A DNA stretch of 64,000 bases from Nephrocerus scutellatus (taxonomy: Eukaryota; Arthropoda; Insecta; Diptera; Pipunculidae). The position numbers and the translations under genes are program-made. Within the stretch, counting starts at the first letter, position 1; each line of letters begins with the position of its first letter. The stretch spans positions 76,122,816 to 76,186,815 of the forward strand of contig OX352764.1 of NCBI GenBank assembly GCA_947095585.1, in the 5' to 3' direction. This document shows, in pieces, positions 1 through 9,349 of this stretch. Below the pieces are notes generated by a model. It saw only the letters and a program-made list of their open reading frames with translations, had not been told where the DNA came from and did no database searches.

Positions 1-343
1 CTACATAAGGGAAAGAACCGACTCGGTTCCGTCAATTAGTCCGGAAGATGGCAGTTCATCAAAAACTTGGGAGAGGAGCTCTTCTGTCCTCTGATATTGG
101 AAAGATCAAAAGATCGATTACTGGAAGAGTTCATATCAGGACAGCAATAGAATCCATTTTAGGAAACATAAGACATAAATTTACATTGTCTACAATTTTT
201 ACATAATTATAGGCATTTTCATTCCTTATTCATTGTATTTGTTTGGCATATAAATTCCTAACAAAACCAATAAAGGGAATCTTAAAAATAAATTTTTTTT
301 GTGTTTTTGTTAAATCTTATATTTTATTTGCATTTATAAAATT

Positions 344-408
344 AGTGGGTCGCCAAAATGCTTTAACTGAAAAAGTGGGTCGCGAGAAAAAAAGTTTAAG
401 AACTCCTG
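344..408. mobile_element. Possible hAT transposon terminus
   Basis: Two nearby 'agtgggtcgc' motifs are followed by 'gtttaagaactcctg', a pattern seen at the ends of some hAT elements, whose terminal repeats often read CAG(G/T)...TTCTTAAAC. Sequence to the left (1-343) could be the element's body, but I recognise no transposase there and the other end is outside the window. No 8-bp target duplication can be tested. Assigned on motif resemblance only. Confidence 0.3.
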
Positions 409-458
409 GGCTATAGTACACCCCCATCTTTGGGGTTCACGGAAACATCTCGTATATA

Positions 459-1598
459 CGAGGGTGGGTCAATAAGTCCCTGAAATATGAAATAAGGAAA
501 ACTCTTTATTTTCCAATATAGTCTCATTTTAGCTCGATACACTTCATCCAACGATTCTTCAATTTCCAAATAATACGATTTCTCGAGCCCCTCAAAATAA
601 GCGTTTGTTTCAGCGATGGCCTCTTCATTCGACCCTAATCTTTTACTTCCAAGCCATTTCTTCATGTTTGGAAACAAGAAATAGTCGCAGGGGGCTAAAT
701 GTGGGGAGTATGCTGGATGAGGGAGGTATTCGTAGCCAAACTTATGCAATTTTACCATTGCGACTGGAGACTTGCGGCCTTTTCTGCTTTAAATCGGTTT
801 GGAATCGATCCAGCAGCTCTGCATAGTATGTGCCGGTGATCGTTTTACCCTTTTCAAGGTATTCGATGTGAATAGCACCGCAAGCATCCCAAAAAAAATG
901 TCGCCATGACCTTGTTTGCTGACAAACCCACCTTGACCTTTTTCGGCTTCGATTCACTATGAGAAGTCTATTGTTTTGACTGTTCCTTGATTTCTGGTGT
1001 GTTGTGGTGTATCTAGGTTACGAAACGGCACAAAAACTCATTCGAATTTTTCTGAAACATCGCCAAACACACCTTTGAAGTTGTCAAACGAATACGTTTG
1101 TTGTCGATTGTGATCAAACGCGCCACCCAACTTGCGGAAACTATTTCATATGCCAATATTTATGTAAAATCGAGAACACTGAGTCATGTGATTAGCCTGC
1201 GACCATTTCTGGTGTTGTGACCTCAATTGGGCGACCAGAAAGTTCGGCATCACTTATGCTTGAACGACCGCACCAAAATTGAGTAACCCAGAGGTGAATG
1301 GTTCCAATCGATAGTGAAGAGTCCCCATAATATTTGTCAAGCTTTTGTTTGGTTTTCGTGATAGTTTTTCTCGTAAAAATAGTGTTAAATGAGCACTCGA
1401 AATTCACTTTTTTCCATTTTAACGAAAATGCTCGTAGGCGTCTATATAAAATGGCTGCCACAACAAAACTATTTGACAAATCTATCTGAAAATTTGGGTG
1501 CGTTCTTTTGAAAGATGATTCTTGACAAAAAAAAATTAAAAATCTAAGGTGATGACACAATCTGTGTTAACTTTCAGGGACTTATTGACCCACTCTCG
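459..1598 (-). mobile_element. Mariner element, internally deleted, with both terminal repeats
   Basis: The ends are inverted repeats of 27 bp that differ at one position: left 459-485 begins cgagggtgggtcaataagtc, and right 1572-1598 is its reverse complement. Each is flanked by the TA expected for Tc1/mariner insertion (457-458 and 1599-1600). At 1140 bp it is shorter than a typical ~1.3-kb mariner, which fits the internal deletions seen in its coding remains. The transposase reads on the minus strand. High end similarity with a wrecked ORF suggests a non-autonomous or old copy. Confidence 0.85.
520..1417 (-). pseudogene. Mariner transposase remnant (DD34D type)
   Basis: Pieces of a mariner transposase can be followed in order across several frames. 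The start is ATG at 1415-1417 (MEKSEFRVLI, then a stop). The HTH region ends in SDAELSGRPIEVTTPEM, followed by a LTTSKVCLAMFQKNSNEF-like segment, TWIHHNTPEIKEQSKQ containing the first catalytic-Asp region, VGLSANKVMATFFWDACGAI, and YLPHPAYSPHLAPCDYFLF with the third Asp. The block that should carry the second catalytic Asp (HDNAP-like) is missing: the sequence passes from 'KRPQ' directly to 'SPVAMVKLH' near 770. Another deletion lies just after PEM near 1190. The protein cannot be functional. The family identity is secure from motifs; the subfamily is not assigned. Confidence 0.85.
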
Positions 1599-1600
1599 TA

Positions 1601-2679
1601 TAAAAATATGCATGTTATTTGGCACACTTGACACCTATATAAGTTTTTATATTCGAGCCTTAAGGGGAAAATTTTGCAGTAGGATTATAAAATTTATTAT
1701 AAAAGAAAAATAAAAAAAACAAACCCAATTTAATAACAAAAAAACCATAAAATTTCAAATTCTCTAAATATAGCACGTAGGTGATTTCTGGACTTGTGAT
1801 TCGTCACATGACGTAACTTTTACTCCATTTTTATTTTCAGTTTTTACAACATAAATAAATTCTCTCGTGTTTAACAAAAAATGCAAAAACATTTAATGCA
1901 TAAATTATCTCAATCTACCCTTCTCTACTTGCTTGCAGTCCGGCGGGCAAATAAATTTGTGTTGGACATCGGCATCGCAGTAAATCAACACTGTTGATCC
2001 CACACGAATCTGTGGTAATAAATTACTTGGTATATTTTAACAGAAAAACCTATAAAATATGGGAAATCAACATTAAACGAGCACGAAAAACGCGATTCGT
2101 GTTTCGTATAAACAAAATCCCAAACTTCCCGTGTGCATGACTGCTCCACGGTGGCGGGAGGTGCCGTGAAGTTCAGTTTAGTGCAGTGCAATAGAGATGT
2201 TTTGATTTAATAATTAATTACGACATAGTTTTTGTGTAATATTGCGTGTTGACAGATTTATTACGAAGAAAATTAACCGAAAAATATTTGCGCTAATGCT
2301 GCTCGCGAAATCAAAAACAGAAGCAAAAAGAGAAAAAAAAAACATTTTGTAGGCACGTCGAGTTCATTGGAGGCAAGTGCATGCCTAACTGCTTAAGGCG
2401 TACAGCTTATTGCTCTATGGTACAAGAAACGCCGAAATTACGTTTATATTACCTATTTTAGTTTATGATTTATTTGATTATCAAAAGTTTACGAAATTAC
2501 AAATTTCTCAAGTAAAACAATTTATTGCAGACTATTTCTCGTGGGACTCCAATGCACAATACCTCACGCATTACGGTTACCGCCGCACTGTTTTTTGCCC
2601 CAAGAACACTAAACACCGAAATTTAAAGCCAGCTTTGAATGCGTTCGGTGTTCAGCCGTTCTTCATTCGTTCTTTCGTT
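1601..2679. other. Unassigned sequence
   Basis: AT-rich DNA without a recognisable protein, RNA gene or terminal repeat. Short ORFs on both strands show no family motif and appear to be chance. Confidence 0.5.
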
Positions 2680-3190
2680 TTTAAAAAACTTTTACTTAAC
2701 TTGACCACTTTTTGTCTGTGTTTTTGACTAATTTGAGCTCCATTTTAACAACCTTCCACATGACCTAGATGGCTGAAATTATATGAGTATCTAAGTCCAA
2801 AATAGCATTTTTAATATTTCGCTTGTGACGTGTGTCGCGTTTCGCATGTGGCACTTTTGTTTTTTTTTTCAACTTTTTTCACTTTTTTGAGGTCCTTTTT
2901 AACCACTTTCTACCCGACTAAGAGAGCGGAAATTTTGTGAGTTTATAAGTCCAGAAAAGCATTTCTTATATTCCGCATGGGACGAGTGTCGCATGGCATC
3001 TGAACCTGAACCTTCCACACGACTTAGAAAGCGGAAATTTTGTGAGGGTCTAAGTCCGAAATATGATTTTTTATATTCCGCGTGTGGGGCTTGTGATGGA
3101 TTGCAATTTTTTTCGACTTTTTGTGGTTCTTTTAAACTACCTTCCACACGACTATATAGCTATATTTTCTCATTTTTAGAGGTCCTTTAT
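2680..3190 (+). repeat. Dispersed repeat made of diverged ~130-150-bp units
   Basis: About three and a half imperfect units follow each other. Each carries 'gaggtcctttttaacca', 'ttccacacgac', 'gcggaaattttgtgag', 'taagtccgaaat' and 'ttatattccgcgtg'-like blocks. The same blocks recur at 15310-15660 and 17440-17575. The array continues after a SINE insertion at 3507-3730. The divergence between units indicates age. I recognise no coding capacity; overlapping short ORFs simply read through the units. Confidence 0.7.
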
Positions 3191-3199
3191 AAGGACCTT

Positions 3200-3497
3200 G
3201 TGGGCTCCGTGGCTCAGTGAATAAGAGCATGGACTTCTGAGTAGAAGTTTCGTGGTTCGAATCTCAGTAACACCAAAAGTATTTTTCACGGTGTCCACCT
3301 CTCGCGAAAGTCTAACAACCGTCCGAGAGTAATAACTTGTCACGGGAAGCTTCTTAATTCGTTGTTCGGATCCGGCATTAAATTGTAGGCCCCCTCCATT
3401 TGTATGCAAAAATACACATGCTCAACACAAATGGTTGCGAGAAGCTAGGCCTTGGACCGCAATGGTCTGTCGCGCCGAATGTTATTATTATTATTAT
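3200..3497 (+). mobile_element. tRNA-derived SINE, copy 1, (TTA)n tail
   Basis: The head resembles a tRNA internal promoter: a box-A-like 'tggctcagtgaataagagc' at 3210-3228 and a box B 'ggttcgaatctca' at 3253-3265. A conserved ~200-bp body follows ('agtatttttcacggtgtcc', 'taataacttgtcacggg') and the copy ends in a (TTA)n tail. It is flanked by near-identical 9-mers, aaggacctt (3191-3199) and aagcacctt (3498-3506), consistent with a target-site duplication. It interrupts the surrounding dispersed repeat. Two further copies are at 4050 and 14677. Confidence 0.8.
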
Positions 3498-3506
3498 AAG
3501 CACCTT

Positions 3507-3730
3507 TCCCATTACCTGTAGGGCTAAAGTTTCGTGAGCAGCTCAATGTAAGGGCCAATTTTGATATCCCGCATGTGACGCGTGTCTGAGTTGCGAGTGG
3601 TGCGTGTTATGCATGGAAAAAAGAAAATACCTCGAAATAGGCTCGACCTCAAAAACAGATTATTACCAGATATTAAAGGATTGTGTGGCGCGTGTCGATG
3701 TATACATAAAAGTTTTACCCAAGAAATGAA
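3507..3730 (+). repeat. Dispersed repeat, continuation after SINE
   Basis: Resumes the 2680-3190 repeat ('cattacctgtagggctaaag', 'atcccgcatgtgacgcgtgt', 'aggctcgacctcaaaaacag', 'gtcgatgtatacataaaagt'). The same order of blocks is found at 15407-15640, which lacks the SINE and so shows the empty site. Confidence 0.65.
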
Positions 3731-4049
3731 GTTTCTTAAACATTTACTAGTTTTATTTATATTTATACTCTCGTCGATCCCTATACGTGCAACAAGAAAC
3801 AATTACACCGACAGTGTTACATGCTGAGTTGCCTTAAAACGTTTACAGTTGAGAAGGAAGGAAACAAACTTAAAAATACATAGTTTTTATTGCATTTAAA
3901 AATATTTGCCAATACGCGGACCTAATAGTACACAAACCATCCGGATTAAGCTTCCGCCTCTCCCTGTGAAGTTATGTTTGTAATACAATATCAGTCCAAT
4001 GCCCTATTCGTCTTTCTTTTTTTTAATCTCTCAATTATGCATTCATTTT

Positions 4050-4305
4050 TGAAGTTATGAGTGGGATAAGTGCATGGCTTCTGAGCAGGAACTTCGTGGT
4101 TCGAATCCCAGTAACACCAAAAGTATTTTTCACGGTGTCCACCTCTCGCGAAAGTCTGACAAACGTCCGAGATTAATAACTTGTCACGGAAAGCTTCTCA
4201 ATTCGCCGTTCGGATATGGCAATAAATTGTAGGTCCCTTCCATTTGTGTGAAAAATTTTAACATGCAGAACACAAATGGTCGCGAGAAGCTAGGCTTTGT
4301 ACCGC
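4050..4305 (+). mobile_element. tRNA-derived SINE, copy 2, 3'-truncated
   Basis: Closely matches the SINE at 3200-3497 from the box-A region through box B ('ggttcgaatccca' at 4098-4110), the 'ttttcacggtgtccacctct' block and 'gcgagaagctaggc'. It loses similarity near 4305, before the (TTA)n tail. The promoter head is slightly eroded. The copy is on the same strand as copy 1. Confidence 0.75.
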
Positions 4306-6779
4306 AACGGCCGATAGCTCACTGGCCGATAAATACCGAAAACACATGGCTGCAGTCAATTCAAAGTAGTGCTTTCTCTCAGTGTTAAGCACTGGTACAA
4401 GATCTAGGAGTGTAAGTAATAGTAAAAGAAAGAAGCGGTGGTTAAAGGAAGTAAAGAGTAATTGTGTGAAGGTTAGCGAAGAAGAAAGACTAAGGCAGCA
4501 ATGCTAGGACACTTAAGCCTAAGGAATATGGACACTTATATAATGCGAACAACAGTACGATTAGTTTAGAGTCCAAGTGGTAGACCTACAGCTGAATAGC
4601 TTTTTCCAAAATGTGGGTCTCACTCAAAACCACAATATCTTCGTTAGTCGAAATCGTTCTCCAGCAAAAAAAACGAGGGAAGCACTACAGTTACTGGAGC
4701 TGGTAAAGTTAATATTTTGTATTCCATGTATATTATAGAAAAAAGTTTGAGCAATTATCGATCATATATTTGGGTGAATTATGCTTTATAAAAAAGCATC
4801 ATTCTTAAAATATTTAAATGGAAATAGAAATTCTAAAACTTGATCTTCTTTTGCTCTGAATACCTCAAGGGGGTCAATTAAGTCCAAACTTTATAATACG
4901 TTTATCACTAAATTAACTAAAGACTAGAATTATTAAAACCTTGTAGAAGAATTTAAAGAGTATTGTCTGTTGCTAAATGCCCTGAAAGTTTACAAGGGTT
5001 GCAACAAGTCGCTCTTGTGAAATTCTGATAAATTACCGATAAAATTTGGCCAAATCCTAATATAACTTTATGTTGAAAGAAACCAAGATGTAATCACAAA
5101 CGGCAATGAACCAAAAACAACCTTTTTAATAAAATGCCATTTCTGTTATCACAAAGTGTTTCTTTTTAGATACAAAAAGTACTATGATTCCCGTAGATTC
5201 CATTATTGTCACATTCTGGAACAAAGTGTTAGCCGCAATGTCCTCTGAGACTTTGAACTCTTTTGTATATAGGGCAAAGGTGTGAGTAAAGGGACCAGAA
5301 ACCATTAAGAGAATCAAAAGGAAACGCCATCATCATCGCCATCATCACCATCGTCAGAGAATAAAAAGGCATTTTATGAGTACAAGTTGACTGCTGAAAT
5401 CCTCTGTCCCGTTTGTCGAAGACTATAATTTTCATGTAAGCAGAGACTGTCCTTGTACCCCATCAGTGCTGTTACCACACTTTATATGAGTTTCCTTCCG
5501 GTTCTGTTTTGAAAGTGTCGACAGCAAAGTGGCAAAGAGCCGTCAGCAAAGTGTTTCCTGCGAAAGCTACTATTTGTAGTAACTTTTTTTTACAATTCAG
5601 GGCAGCCGGCCGCCATGCTCGAAAGAAGAACATAATGCTCGCACTAAGCGCAAAGTACCAATTTTGTTCTTCTTTCTACATACGAGTACATGTGTATGCA
5701 GGAGTACTTATGCACATTCACACACGAGCAGTAACCAGTTTGTCTAAATGGTACATGATAAGTACGCTTTTTCATCTCGCTGCCCTGCTTCAACGCCATT
5801 TCAATGGGCTCTGCTTTCCTCGCAATAAAAAAGTCTCATGTAAGATTATTCTATGCTTTTATTTTTTTTTGCATGCGAGTACTCATGTTTCCTCACGTTT
5901 TCGCTTTATAACAACTCTCCTGTGTACTATTTCACGTTTCACCTTATGGAACTTGGGAGAAGAAACAGGAAAATTCCTTTTAAGCACACATTTACCATAA
6001 TATTAATGTCGTCTTTGCCCCTGTCTGAGGCAAGACGTTGTAGGAACAGTCTCTTTTTACATGGTTTCCCCGATGGTTAGCGGCTAACTTGGAAAAACAT
6101 GTTATGTGTGTATTAGTGTGCATGCGGATATGTATGTGGGTTTCATCTGAAACTCTTTTCTGTCAATATTATATTCTGTTGAATATAATCCCCACAATAT
6201 TTTATTATATTAAAAACTGAAAGGTATGATATGATATATAGAACTCTCTGGAGGGGCATGTAGACCAAAACGCTTTGTCGAATCATAAGACGAAGCATAA
6301 GCATTATCAAGTTTCGACAGTTAATCCTTTAACGATTCGCTTATTGTCGATTTTCCTGTCTGGAGATATTTTGACTGACAGTCTTTCCTTCTTCTATTAC
6401 AACATTTCCAAGCGCACGTATACCTAGGCAGTATGAGGCATTAGGCATTTTCTAACTAAAACTAGCGCGTAGCCGTGATTGCCCTTTTCTACTTCCGAAA
6501 ATAAGGACCAGTAAAAAATAAAACATAACCTCGGAGTTATGATTTTCTAAAGAACTTTCTCTGAAATTTCTCAATTATCTCCAAGAAAATGTGCTGTTGA
6601 GTTGTTAGAGTCTTGTGGGTTAATAAGCGACCACATTCAACCTCAAAAAAAACACTCACCTAAAAACATTCAGGATGGGAGGATATTACAATCAAAGTCG
6701 TTAAACAGTATTATTAGTCACTTAGGAGACATTTTGGCCACTTTTGAAATTAGTCAGCAAAGGTATTCTTTTCTGTTCT
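4306..6779. other. Unassigned sequence with a short CAT-rich tract
   Basis: No protein family, RNA gene or transposon end is recognised. A CAT/CAC-rich tract lies at about 5320-5355. The longest ORF (5509-6000, 163 residues) has hydrophobic, low-complexity composition and no motif, and probably arises by chance. Confidence 0.5.
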
Positions 6780-6890
6780 GCAGAAGTGCAGAAAACCGAA
6801 GCTGTGAAATTTTTCGCTTACGGCTCCAAGCTTCATGGAAGAGTGGCGGATGGGGCTGCTTTTTATGAGATTAGTAAGCATTTCAACAGC
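6780..6890 (+). pseudogene. Possible RNase H fragment of a non-LTR retrotransposon
   Basis: One frame reads FFAYGSKLHGRVADGAAFY, close to the 'TDGSKL-G-VG-GV' start of retrotransposon RNase H domains, with the catalytic Asp replaced (Y for D). Only about 35 residues can be followed, so this is a weak call. Confidence 0.3.
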
Positions 6891-7002
6891 TATATAGCAT
6901 GAGGTCATATTCACACATATATTGTGGTAGCATAAGATCCCCTATGAGCTGATACCGAATGGCAAGAGTTGGGCGGCCTATTCATCATCATCATATTTGG
7001 CT

Positions 7003-7206
7003 CTACAACCGGTGTCCGGTCCTGGCCTCCCGCAAAAAATCTTTCCACCGGTCCTGGTCTACGCCATCCTTCCAGCGTAGGCTTGGCCGGCCTCGCTGTC
7101 GTGTTCCATAAATCCTACCGCAACGGACTTTCCGGGTAGGATCCTCTTCGCTCATGCGAGCTAGGTGCCCTCTCCACCGGAGCCTGCCGAGCTTAATTTT
7201 CTTCAC
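7003..7206 (-). pseudogene. LINE A C-terminal segment
   Basis: 67 residues, KKIKLGRLRWRGHLARMSEE ... YGTRQRGRPSLRWKDGVDQD ... WKDFLREA. This matches the basic 'RLRWAGHLARM' and 'GRP-LRW-DGV' C-terminus common to many insect non-LTR polyproteins. It runs to within about 20 bp of the (CAT)n tail at the element's 3' end. The same segment recurs in the copies at 9020, 13756 and 49762. Confidence 0.75.
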
Positions 7207-7580
7207 GATGTCGACATCGCGGTAACGCTAGTAGATCTCATATTTATAGAGTCTCCGGAATCGTCCTTCCTCACATACCAGCCCAACAATTATCCGTGAG
7301 ACTTTTCTTTTGAACGCGGCTAAGAAGTCAGACTGCTTTTTGCTAAGCACCTAAGTCTCGGATTCATATGTAGGAACTGGTACGACCATTGTCTTATATA
7401 TATTTATGTGCCGCCCATATTTCCTGCCACCTACTCGATCAGGGCGAAAGATTCCTGTACAGCTCTTCGGTTTCTACCAATGATGTCAATATCGTCTGCG
7501 TAAGCCAGTATCTGGCTTATAGAGGATTGTTCCTCTCGCCGTAACGTCAGAGTCGCGGATAACTTTCTCCCATACATGCA

Positions 7581-7859
7581 CTATTTGTTCATGAATTGAT
7601 TGTACTGTATTGCCGGGCCTCCTGTTTTAATCAGCTCCGCTAGGATACCATCAGATCCTGGGGCCTTATTATTTTTGAGATGATTTATCGCTCTACTATC
7701 TTCATATATGCTTGGTGTCGGAAGCATAGTGTGGTCTTCGGTCATTGGTGGAGCCTCCAATTCCTCAGTTAGTTGGACATTAAGCAATTCATGTAAGTGC
7801 TCTTCCAATCGCTCTAAGATATCTTTGCAGTAAATGCAACGCGATGTATATTGCATCAC
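7581..7859 (-). pseudogene. LINE A reverse transcriptase fragment
   Basis: Contains the conserved early RT block 'LKNNKAPGSDGILAELIKTG', which precedes the palm domain in non-LTR elements. The downstream catalytic block (YADD-like) is not intact in this copy. In the minus-strand order it sits between the endonuclease (8586-8332) and the C-terminal piece (7206-7003), as expected. Confidence 0.75.
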
Positions 7860-8331
7860 ACCGCGTGTCTTTGGTAGATCTTCCGCGCCTGGTGCGGTCC
7901 TTGCTACTGTTCAAGGACGAGATTCGTCTCCCAGGTTGCTTTCTTTCGCCAGTGAACTGTTTTTTCATATCCTCTGAGCTATTTATATTCATCTTCGTGT
8001 GACCGCGTTCTATGAGATTGTTGCATTGCTCGGTACGCAATATTCTTATGTTCAGTCGCTAGCTTACATTCGTCATCGAACCAGTCGATCCGATCTCTAC
8101 GACAACTGCCTAAGATGGAGTCAGCAGTACTAATGACAATATTCTTAAGGCGTCTCTACTCTCCCTGCATTTAGGGTGAGTCCTATCGCTTGACCGTAGT
8201 TTTTTCTGGTCTCTTCGTTGCGAAGGGCAACGAATCTGATTCGCAGATGCTGTCTTTCTTGATGATGCAACCTTTCGGGGCACTACACCATCGAGATAGT
8301 GGTGCCAGTCGACGTTGGCACCTTGGTACGT

Positions 8332-8586
8332 TCATACCGTGATCAGGTTAGGGTTGTGGCGGCGGTCTATCAACACGTGGTCTATCTGAATGCGAGTGGC
8401 TCCATCAGGAGATACCCAGGTGGCTTTGCGGATATTTTTACGCGAAAACTTTGTACTCGCAACGACCAAATTATTGCATGCTGCCATCTCTATTACTCGT
8501 TGTCCATTGTCTTTAGTGTTTTCGTGTAAGCTATGAGTGCCAATGTACTGTCTTAATACTGGCTCCCTACCTATTTTGGCCTTCAT
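8332..8586 (-). pseudogene. LINE A endonuclease fragment
   Basis: 84 residues resembling the middle and C-terminal part of an AP-endonuclease-like domain: 'AKIGRE', 'NDNGQRVIEMAA'-like and 'SPDGATRIQIDHVLID'. The final S-D-H catalytic segment lies just beyond and is not readable in frame. The domain would nick target DNA during retrotransposition. It is separated from the RT part by frameshifts, so it is not functional. Confidence 0.7.
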
Positions 8587-9019
8587 ATCCCCCAGAATGT
8601 TTTTTTAAGTAAAACTGAGGTCAGGCTTGGAGTTCCCGTTCGACTGATTCGAAGAATTCTTCTTTTTCATCACATTGGGAATCCTCTGTAGGTGCGTGAA
8701 CGTTTATGAGGCCTTTATTTTTAAATCTGCCATGCACGTTAAGGGTTTACAGTCGTTCGTTTACTGCTTTAAAGCCGATAACGGTGGTTGCTCTGGAAAG
8801 AGGTGGAAGCATTGAAAAATGAGAGGAAGACAAACACTCTCATATGTAGCATAATTAGGCAAGTTTAATTAAAGCTGCACTTGTGACGCGTAAGTGCATA
8901 GATATCCCTGCAAAGTCGAGAATTGAAGCATATCGTAGAGATACAGGGTACGTCTTTTTCGGGAATATTCGTAAAGTTTGTGAATTTAATAACTTATATG
9001 GACAATCCGTTCTGACCTC

Positions 9020-9345
9020 TTAGCCACGTTCGAGGGAAAAGTCTTAAAGAGAATTGTTGGCCCCATATGTGAGTGAGGACGATTCTGGAGACAGATAAGC
9101 TCCAGTGGACGAGATATTTAGCTCGCATGAGTTAAGAGGATCCTACTCGGAAAGTCTTTTGTGGTAGAATTTATGGGACACCTTAGCGAGGCCGGCTAAG
9201 CCTACGTTTGAACGATGGTTTATACCAGGACGTCCAGAGTTTAGAGATGCAAAACTGGATCGGCTCGCAAGCGGGACCGATGGAGAGATATTTTGCGGGA
9301 AGCCAGGACCGGATCCCGGTTGTAGAGACAAATATGATGATGAAT
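9020..9345 (+). mobile_element. LINE family A, copy 2, 3' fragment
   Basis: Plus-strand counterpart of the 7003-7206 segment ('ctcgcatgagttaagaggat', 'aggacgtccagagtttagag', 'gcgggaagccaggaccggat'), ending in 'aaatatgatgatgaatg', the same trinucleotide tail. It is 5'-truncated, as is usual for LINE insertions, and frameshifted. It lies about 240 bp from copy 1 in the opposite orientation. Confidence 0.75.
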
Positions 9346-9349
9346 GCTG

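Larger units (their letters stand above)
6982..8780 (-). mobile_element. LINE family A, copy 1 (endonuclease and RT), decayed
   Basis: On the minus strand, pieces appear in the order expected of an APE-type non-LTR element. Endonuclease comes first (8586-8332: AKIGREPVLRQYIGTHSLHE ... ATWVSPDGATRIQIDHVLID), with the QIDH motif typical of this domain. RT follows (about 7859-7581: HLKNNKAPGSDGILAELIKT), then the C-terminal segment (7206-7003: KLGRLRWRGHLARMSEEDP ... GRPSLRWKDGV). The 3' end is a short trinucleotide tail, read on the plus strand as catcatcatcat at 6983. Frameshifts separate all pieces and much of the RT core is missing. The RTE/CFDP2-like endonuclease resemblance is from memory; the clade is uncertain. 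Confidence 0.8.

Noticed and set aside
2899..3147. Repetitive-looking 82-residue ORF (SQNFR repeats)
   Set aside because: The peptide repeat only mirrors the underlying non-coding DNA repeat units.
5509..6000. 163-residue ORF, one of the longest on the plus strand outside recognised elements
   Set aside because: Composition follows local AT/TTT-rich sequence, with no motif, no coding-like neighbour and no splice context.
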